This document shows positions 23,957 through 34,344 of a DNA stretch of 64,000 nt, one piece after another. The notes under the pieces are model-generated. The model was not told where the DNA came from, did not search any database, and saw nothing but the letters and a program-made list of their open reading frames with translations. The stretch is from Apoderus coryli (Eukaryota; Arthropoda; Insecta; Coleoptera; Attelabidae). The stretch is taken from contig OU452201.1 in the NCBI GenBank assembly GCA_911728435.2, positions 16,182,001 to 16,246,000 on the forward strand, given 5' to 3'. Position 1 is the first letter of the stretch. The number at the start of each line of letters is the position of its first letter. The translations under genes were made by a program, and so were the position numbers.

Positions 23957-26024
23957 CAGGGTGATTCATTATGGTCGCAACAAACGAAAACTGGAGATTC
24001 CTTAAAGTAATTTAAGCAAATTTAGTGGTCAAATTTAGTTTTTTGTTCATTTCTCAAAAACTAGCTAACCGATTTTGACAAAATTTAACATGCATTTGGG
24101 GACCGATAACCTAAAATAATCTGCATTATTTTGACTTTCATTAACTGTTCATTGGCGTAGATATAGGGGGCATTTGGGTAAATTTTACACATAAATTAAT
24201 TAATGACACCTTTCACAAACTTCATTATTTTAAATTATTACTTTTTTAAAACGAGCAACTTATAAGCTACAAAAAAGTTAATTACGTCGATATTGTGATT
24301 TGTACCATTTTTATGGAAACCGATAAATTGCAAGTTAGTGGTAGATTTAAATCAAAATAACGTTTACCAGAAAACCAAATGAAAAATTAAAGTTGCCATG
24401 GAAAACGAATGCCGCAACAATAAAAAAAAACTTTGACAGCAACAAATTTAAATTAGTTAAAATTGTTTTATTATTTCGTAGTTGTTTTTAATATTGCGAA
24501 TGTTTTATTCTAAATTAAAATGAGTTTTTCAATTGAAGAATATGTTTGTGTAATGCAAATGCAAGAGCAGCGGCCAGAGAATACCAAATTAGTTATCCTA
24601 ATACACGTCATCCATATCACAAAACATGGACGGCTACATTTCACAGGGTTAGAACGATAGGGAGCATTTTACCTAGATTTAACAAACGACCGCATCGTCT
24701 AAATATTCAAACTGAAGAAAACATAGTGGATTTAGTTTTAGACGATCCGAAAATAAGCACTAGAAGAATACCAACTCAATTGGCATTACCTCGAACAACT
24801 GTTTGGAGACTATTAAATCGAGAAATGCTCTATCTCTATCATCATCAAGATGTCCAGGCCCTACATCCTGGAGACCGTGAAAGGCGCCCTCGTGCTATTA
24901 GGCCGCGAAATTTTCAAGAACGTTTTAGTATCAATGTTTGGGGGGGCATTTTTAACATAACAATAAATTATTGCCGTTTGTTCGTAATTAATGGGCATTT
25001 AAACTCAAATCAATACATTCTTTTCCTACACAACCGCCTGCCCCAATTTATTGAGGATGTACCTCTGAATATTGTTTAAAACATGTGGTATCAACATAAC
25101 GGAGCCCCTGCGCACCGTGATAGACAAGTAACTAAAATTTTAAATCAACTGTTTGGAAACAATTTGATTGGTTTGGGAGGTTCCATTGAGTGGCCTCCAA
25201 GATCACCGGATCTGAATTCGCTCGACTTCTTTTTATGGGGGTACATAACAGTGTACCAATTATAAATGAAAATAAACTACTGGAGATAGTTCATGAAGCT
25301 GCTAGGAAAATAAGAAACAATCATAACATCCTTATTAGAGCTACAAATTCATTCGTTGAAAGATGTAAAATGTGCATTACTGTCAATGGAGGGCAGTTTG
25401 AACAGTTGTTCTTAATTTTATTATTTTAATATCGATTTAGTTTTTTTATTGTTAAATTTTTAATTGTACTGATAGGCCTTAAAATTTGTTGTTAAGTAAT
25501 TTGTTATTATTAAATCGTTTCCCACGGCAACTTTGATTTTTCATTTTGATTTCTGGTAAACGTTATTTTGATTTAAATCTACCATTAACTTGCAATTTAT
25601 CGGTTTCCATAAAAATGGTAGATACTACAACATCGACGTAATTAACTTTTTTGTAGCTTATAAGTTGCTCTTTTTAAAAATGTAATAATTTAAAATAATA
25701 AAGCTTGTCAATGCTGTGTTTAACTAATTTATGTGTAAAATTTATCCAAATGCCCCCTATATCTACGCCAATGAACAGTTAATGAAAGCCAAAATAATTC
25801 AGAATATTTTAGGTTATCTGTCCTCAAATGCATGTAAAATTTTGTCAAAATCGGTTAGCTAGTTTTTGAGAAATGAACAAAAAAGTCAATTTGACCACTA
25901 AATTTGGACACCCTGTATCTCGATAACGAAGCATTTGCTGACATGGGTTCAATGGCAAAAAATGCTTGAATTGTTTTCAGGAATCTCCAGTTTTCGTTTG
26001 TTGCAACCATAATGAATCACCCTG
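23957..26024. mobile_element. Tc1/mariner DD41D-type transposon, decayed
   Basis: The ends are CAGGGTGATTCATTATGG and its inverse, each bordered by TA (23955-23956 and 26025-26026). Long inverted arms run inward: about 23957-24402 on the left and 25523-26024 on the right. The right arm keeps about 60 bp (around 25905-25975) that the left arm lacks. The 2068-bp element contains one transposase pseudogene in plus orientation. Arm and gene damage suggest an older insertion than the 45.85-kb relative. Confidence 0.85.
24520..25428 (+). pseudogene. DD41D-type transposase, inactivated
   Basis: The start MSFSIEEYV is followed by a frameshift into CNANARAAAREY and an N-terminal helix-turn-helix region. 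A deletion then removes the stretch with the first catalytic Asp. After FSINVWGGIF an in-frame TAA stands at 25077-25079. The second catalytic position is Asn (WYQHNGAPAH); the third Asp is kept (SPDLNSLDFFLWG) after 41 intervening residues, as in the intact element at 46.3 kb. A further frameshift occurs near 25245, after which the C-terminus runs to NGGQFEQLF. It cannot encode an active enzyme. Confidence 0.85.
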
Positions 26025-26112
26025 TATATTCATTAGAACAATAAAAAGTTCAACATTCTTATGATTGACTTAAAAGATTTCAAAGACAAACCGTCAACAT
26101 AATATTTGAAAA

Positions 26113-26298
26113 CTATTTAATATCGTCATTATTGTCATTCAACCCTTCATGACTTGGCAATTCTGGGAAACATTTCATATATTCTGGTATATGATTTTTT
26201 AATTTTGCAATTAGGTTTATTTTCCTTTCAAGACTTATTGCTCGACACGCTATACGTTCCCGTGGATTTTTTATGCCAATAAAGTCATTTATTCTCAT
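26113..26298 (-). other. Small open frame, unidentified
   Basis: A 61-codon minus frame reads NDFIGIKNPRERIACRAISL then ERKINLIAKLKNHIPEY. It is rich in charged residues and less biased than chance AT-rich frames. I do not recognise it and see no splice acceptor for it. It could be a fragment of a host or transposon gene. Confidence 0.2.
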
Positions 26299-26299
26299 T

Positions 26300-26480
26300 A
26301 TTTTTTTTATTTTTTTAATAAAGTTAGTTTATTGGAAATAATGAAAATATGACAATTATAATAATAATTATTATTATTAAAATTCTGTTTCGTTACGCAG
26401 GTCATATATTTTTGATTTTATTATATCTTGTCGGGAAAGTTTTGGGGCGACACAACCAATTTTTTTATCATGTTCTGCTT
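26300..26480 (+). repeat. SINE body fragment
   Basis: This matches 38.61-38.77 kb in direct orientation: TTAGTTTATTGGAAATAATG, TCTGTTTCGTTACGCAGGTC, TATCTTGTCGGGAAAGTTTT. The tRNA-like part is absent. Confidence 0.7.
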
Positions 26481-26539
26481 GTATCCGTGATATTTCCTAC
26501 ATTTTCCGGTACACCCCGTATATTGGTTGAAAATTAAGA

Positions 26540-27215
26540 TTACAGAATCTGCAGAAAATCACATCATACAATACTCAAGTACCCTGTATAACGAACTAAA
26601 ACGAGTACAAAACTAATCAATTAGAAAATCAGTTTTAATTGAATTGGAAACCATCAAGAATCATTTATTAACATTGGTATTAATAAATTCATTTGTCCAT
26701 ATATGTAGTACAGCAAAATACTCAAAAAAGCTGTTGAACGTGTTTTGGAATGCATTTTTGCCTTGATTTATAAATAATATAATTACCTACATATTGTTTT
26801 TTTTTAAATAATAAATTTCCGGTTCGTCTTCACATACTATACCCAAATTATTCTTCATGTCTCTTCGTTTTTGGTTTTGCGGTTATTTTTTTGATTGTTA
26901 TTATTATTGGGTCCAGCATTTTTTAAATATAATGATATTTAAAAATGGCTTATTATTTCTGTAAAACTAATAATTACATAGGTATTATACGTTTTACACA
27001 CTTTAAAATAATTTACTTAATCGCGCAATGAAAAAAATGTAGTTTTTATGAAACATTGTATACAAGTAAATTGAGAATATTTTTCTCAATATCGGGTTAT
27101 TTTTTAAGAAGCGAAAGAAGCAAATTATTATGAGGATATTTTAGTCCATGGTTCATTAGTAAAAACGATATGAAATATGTTGTGTTACCAAAATATATTA
27201 TTCCTGAAATCATTA
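26540..27215. other. AT-rich DNA, nothing recognised
   Basis: No gene is seen. TACCCTGTATAACG at about 26579 and ACACCCCGTATATT at about 26511 resemble element ends without clear partners. Confidence 0.4.
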
Positions 27216-27221
27216 CAGAAT

Positions 27222-28690
27222 CACAGCATTAATAAGTACAGCATTCCGACTCCACGTTGTCACTTTGAAATAAACTGTGACGTATACCGCCGCCATTTTG
27301 GGTTACAAGTCAGGTCCTGACTAAGAATAATTATAGTTTTCGGTTTCTCACCACAGTACTGTATTTTCATTTTTGTAAAAATATTTAAGTACATATTAAT
27401 ATCGCTGTCAATTTCAGAAATATTTGTGGTGTGTCATAGTGATTGAAAACAGCCTTGAGTGGTGGTATTAGTTAAATGTTGACATAATTGGGTAATTTTT
27501 AATAATAATAATAATAAACACAACAATAATACAGACTTTATTAGTAAAAAAGACATTTTTATAAAAGTTGAAGCAGTGCTTCCTAACTTAACCTAAACTT
27601 AACTTATATTTTAGCTTAAACCTATCTGAAAATAGTTTTACATCACTGGCCAAATTAACTAGGTAGCTTATGTTTACAAATTAATTTGTTCTATTACGTG
27701 TCAGACAGCGCTCTTAAACGAAAACCCCTGTAAAATTTTATATTCTCCGGTAGAGCGTTGTAATATTTTGAAACCGTATAGGAAAATGACCGCTCAAAGA
27801 TTGATGTTGAGTCTAGCGGTGGCGTAATGACAGTTTTATGAGGAATATTCACATCATACACCGATCCCCGGAACTTCAATCTTTCATATAAGTATTCCGC
27901 CTATTTCCATCTGATCATTTTTATTAGGCAAAATTAGTGAATGAAAATTCGACGTTGTTTCATTCTTAACCAGCCGATTTCCTTAATCTTATTGCTAGCC
28001 TCTTTCACCCCTACGAATTCCACATACAAGCCGTGTGCCTGAATTCTTCATCAACTGAATCCTGTTCTCAGCAATTTTAGTCAAACAAGGGCCATATATT
28101 ATATTGTCAATAATATAACCCCTAGCTGATTGCGTTATCATGCTATCTCGCCACGAGACAACTTGTGTTTATGTGTTACTTTCATTTAGTTTAAAAACAT
28201 ATTAGATACTGCCATTTCGTAGTATAAATTTTACGGTTATACAAATAGTTGTTATAAACGTAAAGTTATCTAGTATTCATTCATCTTTATTTTTACTTAT
28301 TACTCACCTAACAGGATCTGTGGGGAAGCGAAAAAATGTTTAGAACAAGTGTACCGCTTATTGGGACAACATTTTCCAGCACACACATGTCCTCCCTGAT
28401 TGTTCATTTTATTAATCATAAGATACGTTAATAAACATAAAATCCTTTTAATTCTCACGAACACTATACCAAAAACGCAAAACACAGAATTAGATTTAAA
28501 CACAATATTTATTTATCTCGTACACGCCGACAATGAACTATATATTGAACACAGGAGTGAACGGTATTTATCTACGTGTATGTGATTATTGTGACGTTGT
28601 AACCCATAATGGCGGCATGCGCGACGAAATGCGCAGGACGGCTCGCACGCGGAAAGTCAGAATACTGTATTATTTATTATACTGTGACCA
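27222..28690. repeat. Compound repeat, copy 1 (empty-site version)
   Basis: From CACAGCATTAATAAGTACAG onward this block aligns with 59876-60842 and then with 61491-61972 at roughly 95 percent identity by eye. It contains a minus-strand LINE tail (27694-28130) and an (AATAAT)n run near 27.5 kb. Copy 2 carries an extra ~650 bp at the point corresponding to 28191-28196. The second half includes a GC-richer patch (GCGCAGGACGGCTCGCACGC). Confidence 0.8.
27694..28130 (-). pseudogene. CR1/Jockey-like LINE C-terminal tail, copy C
   Basis: Minus-strand blocks in order are DNIIYGPCLTKIAENRIQLM, NKIKEIGWLRMKQRRIFIH, then FRGSVYDVNIPHKTVITPPL and IFERSFSYTVSKYYNALPEN. The order and motifs match copies A, B and D. 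Stops and frameshifts lie between blocks. It is a 5'-truncated remnant inside the compound repeat. Confidence 0.8.
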
Positions 28691-29180
28691 CAGTATATTT
28701 AAAGGGAGATTTATTTAAAGGGACAACCGCTATGAAATCTACCCGAAATATTGTCTATCTCGCTCAGCATCGGTTGCCACTCTTTTATGGAGGCAGTTGG
28801 GAGTCTTGATTGGTTCTGATTTACACCGGTTGACCTGCAGCATGCACTAGAGTATTATTATACCAGTTGTACTTTCTTGTATGAGATCAAATAGTTTTTA
28901 CTGAAATAAATAATAATAAGAATTATTAATTTTTAATTAAAAATGAATGAATAATAATTTGATATTAGAACAAAAACTTTCCGCTATATCCTTAAAATTA
29001 AATTGTACATTAATTTTTAAACATGTAATTAGATATACGTTGCATATTTATCTTTGTTGAAACTTACACAAGAAAATGTTATAAAATACAATATTTACAA
29101 AATATCTTAAGTTAAAACCCAATAGGTTCCACTCAACATCTATTTCTTTCGAGATTATGCAGGTGCAATACCTATATATA
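28690..29180. other. AT-rich DNA, nothing recognised
   Basis: No gene or named repeat could be supported here. Confidence 0.4.
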
Positions 29181-29437
29181 ATATGATTTTTCTACGACTG
29201 TCTTTAAATGTCTTTATTCTATATTCAATCATGATTTGAAAATGTACTACATTGTAATGCTGTTTTTCATTTACCCGTGCACAATAAATATTTCCCACTA
29301 GTTGCCTAGCACGGATAAAATTTCCTGGTAATGACAAAAATAGCATGGGGCATGAAAAATCACCATAGCACCGCCGACAATACAAACACACCAAATTGAC
29401 AGGTTAGGTATTTTCAATTAATAATAATTATAATTAA

Positions 29438-29920
29438 ATATTCTTGAAATAAAAGTCCACCTCCACACAATAAATTTAATAAAAATCCTCAATAAATGTC
29501 ACCATACATGTTTCACAGCTCCGGGCTGCATCATCAGTGGTTATAATAGAAAATTGACGAAAAGCTATGTTATTTAACTAAATTAGTACATATTATTTTT
29601 GGGAATTTTATTTATCAACTCTAGAAATAAGAATGTATACATTATTTTCAATTGCACCAAAAAAGATTTGAACTTTAAACTTACCATTGTGTGAAAAAAT
29701 AAAAAAATTTTTTATTGTTAAATTAATCGTTGTTAAACATTAAGACTAAAACTAATACATTTAAAAAGGTCACATTATTACTAATGTAAGCCTTGTAACA
29801 TTTTTCTTTTTGTATATCATCGAAACTCTTAAAAATTCTCTCTCTATTGTGTGGAGGTGGACTTTTATTTCAAGAATATTAAATTATTCTACTCCACTTC
29901 AGTATGGACTACTTCTTTCC
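29438..29920. mobile_element. 483-bp insertion with inverted ends and hammerhead-like motif
   Basis: AATTATAATTAA occurs on both sides (29426-29437 and 29921-29932), once in the empty-site copies, which defines a 12-bp target duplication. The inverted ends are ATTCTTGAAATAAAAGTCCA (left) and its complement at about 29850-29886. A hammerhead-like motif sits near the left end on the minus strand. No protein is encoded. Inverted long-terminal-like ends, a hammerhead motif and a target duplication of this size fit a non-autonomous Penelope-like retroelement. Confidence 0.65.
29501..29541 (-). ncRNA. Hammerhead-ribozyme-like motif, well formed
   Basis: Read on the minus strand: helix I ACCA, core CTGATGA (29531-29537), one extra U, helix II GCAGC-CCGGA-GCTGT, GAAA (29511-29514), a very short helix III around C-AT-G, cleavage position A, then TGGT closing helix I. 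All core bases are present. The extra U beside helix II is unusual for a textbook hammerhead but recurs in several copies in this window. Activity is inferred only. Confidence 0.55.
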
Positions 29921-30249
29921 AATTATAATTAAGTATTTCGCTAATTTCAAACACAAAAACAGTGATAGTGAATATAGTTTAACACCACCTAGTCAATTTA
30001 ATACTTCTAACTTATTATAGAGGCTTACGGCAACTGGGGTAAGTTTCGAAAGTCAAATATTTTCCTAAAAATTATGTTTAATTTATTCAAAAGCATTAAA
30101 ACAGTCGTAGAAAAAGTATAGTGTGAAACTCACATGAAATGACCATTTCCTACTCGTATGATTTGCAGCACTCGCCTGCGGCTCATGCTGCAAACGATCA
30201 TACTCGTAGGAAATATATGTCATTTCATGTTCGTTGCACAATATACTAT

Positions 30250-31380
30250 TTTCTTTGTGATTGTGATGCGATAGGCTCTAGTGTTTATTAAATTGTATAT
30301 TAGTTTGATATAAATATCTTATATTGGAATTAATTTTAAAACGTTTTTTAATTTGTTTTTGTTATTTGATTAGTTTAGTTAGTTAGTTTAGTAGAGAACT
30401 GCTTAGACTGGAATATAAAAGCAAAATTGTAGGTAAATTATCCTAGTTAGAATTATTATAGCATCACTAAATAATTATTTATTTGGAAAATAAATATAAA
30501 TGCATTATTTTTCCAACTAGGTACTTCCTGAAAATTGTTGATTAAATACAAATAAGAATAATATATACTTATGTAATTTATATATTTCTAGAGAAGTAAT
30601 GAAAAATATAACCAACGCAGTCGTCGTCCCAACATTTATTCAAACAATTCAACAAATTTTCAAGCAAACCATGTACATAATAATATCCACCATGAAATTC
30701 TTGGAAAGTGTTCATTCATAACCTGTCGAGAGTGGCTGTTCGTGTTCTTCTCATCCGACACGTGAAATTTGATACACAGCGTCTCAAATATTATAAGTAT
30801 TTTCCATTCGCACTTTCATGGTGGCATTGTAATACCCTAATAGCTTTTTAAAAAATAATTTACCTATGTGTAACGACATTGAAATAATTATGTATCTTAA
30901 ACAGTGCCTACAAGCTTTGGTGTAACATAAAATTTAACAATATCATAATATACTTGTATCCAGTACATTTTAAACAATTTTATATATTATTTATTATATT
31001 TCTTACCCGTTTTTTGCATCCCCCTTTATAATTCTAAAACCCGGGAACACTGATGCCAGATCTAGGGAATTCTGCCTATAGTTCAATAATTGGGGATTTT
31101 GCATGGGAAATTATTTGATTTGTTTAATTTACTTACGACCTTTAACTATGAATGTTTTATAAATATCTGTGAAATAACTGTTCTATTGTTCCTACGTAGG
31201 TAATCTATAAGTCCATTGTTCTTTGCTCTGTCATTTCGGGGAATCACTCGAATTCGAAATACTTGTTTATTGCTTTAAATGCTGTAGATAGGTTGAAGCA
31301 TTTAGGAACACATACGGCTTCGCGTGTTTTTGTCTTCGTTCGATTGATGTGTTTGTTGACAGAAGTTAAGAAACATTGTC
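30250..31380. other. AT-rich DNA, nothing recognised
   Basis: No gene or named repeat was found. The 30.25-30.4 kb part is simple AT-rich sequence with TTAGTTAG runs. Confidence 0.4.
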
Positions 31381-31485
31381 CGGATATAGCCCAGTGGTTA
31401 GAATATTTTCTTTGCGAGCGAAAGGTCGTGCGTTCAAGTCCGTGCTGTTCTCGAATGTTTGTAATTCTAATTTTTTAATAAAGTA
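31380..31485 (+). repeat. tRNA-derived SINE head
   Basis: An A box (ATAGCCCAGTGGTTAGAA) and a B box (GCGTTCAAGTCCG) are spaced as in tRNA genes, with an anticodon-like loop TTTGCGA. Pairing of the arms is imperfect. The following TTTTTTAATAAAGTAGTTAG resembles the SINE body at 38.6 kb. Confidence 0.55.
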
Positions 31486-31489
31486 GTTA

Positions 31490-31905
31490 GCAATAACTGA
31501 GGATGGGGATTTTGCTGTGGAGGGTGCGGTCCGTAGGACCTTTGATGAGCAATTTTATACAGTTATATCCTTCCATGTAAAATTGAATCATCCTGCTCCT
31601 ATTGTACTGCTGAAGCATTGATCGATAATGCCTCTCTCTTGCTCAAAATTGATTTACCCGTTTTTTCGGAGATATACTTAAATTTCAATCATTTAATCTT
31701 CGATTCATTGGTGCATCATAACAAATCTATTTGTGACCTCCAAAAGTATAATTTTCCTATTTACATAAATAATTAAATCCAATGATTTATAAAAAGGCAC
31801 ATAATAATAGTTTTTCTTAATTTTTACATAAATTTTCACGAAGTGACCTGAACACGTTCCTCTATTTTATTATCTGCACATGCCAATGTAGCTTTTTGTG
31901 AATAA
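31490..31905. other. AT-rich DNA, nothing recognised
   Basis: No gene or repeat is supported in this stretch. Confidence 0.4.
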
Positions 31906-31912
31906 TTGCATA

Positions 31913-31953
31913 ACCACTGATGATGGAGCTTGAAGCCCAGAAACATGTTTGGT
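31913..31953 (+). ncRNA. Hammerhead-ribozyme-like motif, best fit
   Basis: Helix I ACCA (31913-31916) pairs with TGGT (31950-31953). The core CTGATGA (31917-31923) is complete. Helix II is TGG(a)GC / GCCCA with loop TTGAA and needs no extra U. GAAA (31940-31943) follows, then CATGT, where A15.1-U16.1 and C-G make a two-pair helix III. The predicted cleavage triplet is GTT, cutting after 31949. Short helix III is known for Penelope-like hammerheads. A tail TTATTTCGTGGAGGATTGAC follows, as in related copies. Confidence 0.6.
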
Positions 31954-31999
31954 AGAGTAATGTATTGAATTTATTTCGTGGAGGATTGACTTTTATTCC

Positions 32000-32520
32000 T
32001 ATTAAATAAAAATATATCAGGATATGTCATTTTCTCATGATTGAAGTTAAAATATATTTATAGCTGTTATTTTCTAAATTAATGTAACTAGGTACCTCTA
32101 AAGGGAATGTTAATCTTACGCTACGGGAAGCGAAGACCTTTCGTACATACAAAAGAGCTTAAGCGGCCACGGCGGCGCATTCACAGATACACACACGTTA
32201 AAAGAGGTGCCTCAAAAATTAAATTGAAGAGAAACGATGAAAAAAATAAGCTTGAAAATATTTAGATTGAATTTCGAAAAATTAATCGATCAAATTATTT
32301 CGGTCCTCGTTCATATCTTTCTGTTCTTGGTGGTTTTCCTTTATTTATTTCTTCTTCATCTTCATCTCATTGTAAAGAAATGATGTAGCAAAACTGTAAT
32401 AAGTGCTACATTTTTCGGGTAGACAGTGGCGCAATCAAAACTTCAATGATACGGTCTCTGTAATGTGTCCAATAAATTGGATCGCGGCTTTACATACAAT
32501 ATCAATGCATAGAGGACGAT
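32000..32520. other. Unassigned DNA
   Basis: A slightly GC-richer patch at 32120-32215 has no motif. No gene is supported. Confidence 0.4.
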
Positions 32521-32672
32521 TTTGTTCCCGTTACTTTTGCTGAAATGATATTTGAATAAAAAGAAATATAAACTTCTTGTGACAAAACTCAATTAATCTA
32601 TTCTGACAATATTTTTAAACAACAATATATATGACATATATACTTGAATATATACAGTGTAAACTTCAACAC
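32520..32672 (-). repeat. Probable copia LTR remnant
   Basis: Immediately downstream of the copia RNase H frame on the minus strand is a purine tract AATAAGGGAAGG and then TGTTGAAGTTTACAC. A polypurine tract followed by TG is the expected start of a 3' LTR. I could not find the far boundary or a second LTR, so only the start is supported. Confidence 0.4.
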
Positions 32673-33826
32673 CTTCCCTTATTCAATGTATTGGTTACTC
32701 CCAATCGTCCTCGAAGTTCTTGCAGTCTCGGTTTGAATAATGGCTTAGTTAACAAATCAGCGATTTGTGATTTACCTTCTATATTCTTTATCAGAATTTG
32801 ACCATCCACTACAAGTTCTCGAACAAAGAAATGTCTCATTCTAATATGTTTTGTACGTCGGTGAAATTCAGGATTTTGCGCGAAGTTGATTGCAGCGTCA
32901 TTATCAACGAATAGGACTGGAACACTTTTCAAATCGTGAATTTCATTGAACAATCTCATTAACCAGACAAGTTCTCGAGCACCTTCACTTGCAGCTACAA
33001 TTTCTGCTTTTGTAGTTGAAATTGCGACTGAAGACTGTCTTTGACTCATCCAAGATATTGCACCTCCTGCATACATACATACAACTCCCGATGTAGATCG
33101 CCCCGTAAGTTCATCACCTCCGTGGTCTGCATCAGTAAAACATTCTATAGTGTTTTAATTTGAATCGGGTTGATAAGTTATACCAGAGTCTAAAGTACCT
33201 TTAAGGTATCGAAATATTCTTTTAACTTTAACAAAATCAGCATGACTAGGATTTTCTAGTGATCTAGAAACTACTCCTATAGCGTAGACTAAATCTTGAC
33301 GACTTCCAAACATTAGATACATTAATGCTCCCACAGCTTCTCTATAAGAAATTTCAATCACACTGGAATCTTCATCCTTCCCTGATTGAACATTTTCTTT
33401 CACAATTGGAGTGCTAACAGGCTTACATTCGCTCATAGAAAAGCGATCCAATAGTTTTCTAGCATATGCCTGTTGGCTGACTTTAATAGAACCATCTGTA
33501 CTATTTCTTTCAATTTGGAGACCCAAAAAATATGAGGCAGGTTTGACAGTAATATTAAATTCATTTTCAAGATAATTTAAAAAATTTTATTTTAAATTTT
33601 CATCATTTGATGCGAGAAGTAGTCCATCATCAACATCCAAACATAAAATCAAAGTACTATAATTTTCTTTCATAATGAATAGACATGGATCTGCTTCTGT
33701 GCTTTTAAAACCAAAGTTTGATAAAACATCTACAATGCGCTCGTTCCAACAGCATGGAGCTTCCTTTAAACCATAAAGACTTTTCTTTAAAGAACACACT
33801 CTCTGTTCTGTACCCTTCCGTGAGTG
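32666..33826 (-). pseudogene. Ty1/copia pol fragment: RT and RNase H
   Basis: One minus-strand frame carries RT blocks VCSLKKSLYGLKEAPCCWNE and CLFIMKENYSTLILCLDVDD, a connection region with VGALMYLMFGSRQDLVYAIG and RYLKGTLDSG, then RNase H with FTDADHGGDELTGRSTSG, STTKAEIVAASEGARELVWL, VDNDAAINFAQNPEFHRRTK and ADLLTKPL. Only two in-frame stops interrupt it (33587-33589 and 33155-33157). The usual YVDD box reads DVDD. Gag, protease, integrase and the RT fingers are missing. The good preservation suggests a fairly recent truncated insertion. Confidence 0.9.
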
Positions 33827-33941
33827 GGAGAAGACGATTGTACAAAATTCTTGCAAAAACCTTTCCGGCGATGAAGAGGAGAGAGATACTACGATAGTTT
33901 CCACATACATAGTTCTTAGGAGATAGTGACAATTGAGGCAT
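33826..33941 (-). pseudogene. RTE-like LINE reverse-transcriptase fragment
   Basis: A different minus-strand frame reads CGNYRSISLLFIAGKVFARI then LYNRLLPLTE. This is the conserved fingers block (NYRGISLL-x-x-AGK-x-x-AR-x-L-x-NRL) of RTE-like LINEs. It directly abuts the copia RT fragment without intervening DNA, so the junction near 33826 is chimeric. Confidence 0.75.
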
Positions 33942-33944
33942 CTC

Positions 33945-34340
33945 GCGTTTCAGCAGACACGGTTTCGGTGATTCATATTTTGGTTATTAGAACATGAGAA
34001 AGTTCCAATATCGCTCGTTCTTTAAAAAGCTCTGGAGATATGCTTTGTTATTTTTAAGTTGTCGAATAGCTTTATCAACTTAATATGACCATTTCACTTA
34101 AGTGGTTAACTAGTATGAATTACAAAAGGTTTGCCAATTTAACTAAATAAAAAAAGTTGTAAAATTTGTGCCAGCCGAATGTGACGAGTTTGTGCCAATT
34201 GGCCGCCAGTGATGTCAAATTAATCTCGTGCGTCGAGCAGTAGTCCAGCAACCTACCTCCACACCTGTATTCAAGATTTAACTGTTCCACCTCGTCCAAA
34301 ATTGATCAGCTCATTATCTTTGTCATTTGACAAATTGACA
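33945..34340. other. Unassigned DNA
   Basis: No gene or named repeat was found between the chimeric fragment and the inverted-repeat element. Confidence 0.4.
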
Positions 34341-34344
34341 TATA

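Larger units (their letters stand above)
29185..30245 (-). repeat. Hairpin-family element, copy 3, split by an insertion
   Basis: The body runs 29185-29437 and resumes at 29921-30120, then ends in a hairpin at about 30115-30245 with arms pairing over some 60 bp around the loop CTCGCCTGCGGCTCATGC. Comparison with copies at 13.8 and 48.7 kb shows an uninterrupted body, so 29438-29920 is a later insertion. Confidence 0.85.
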
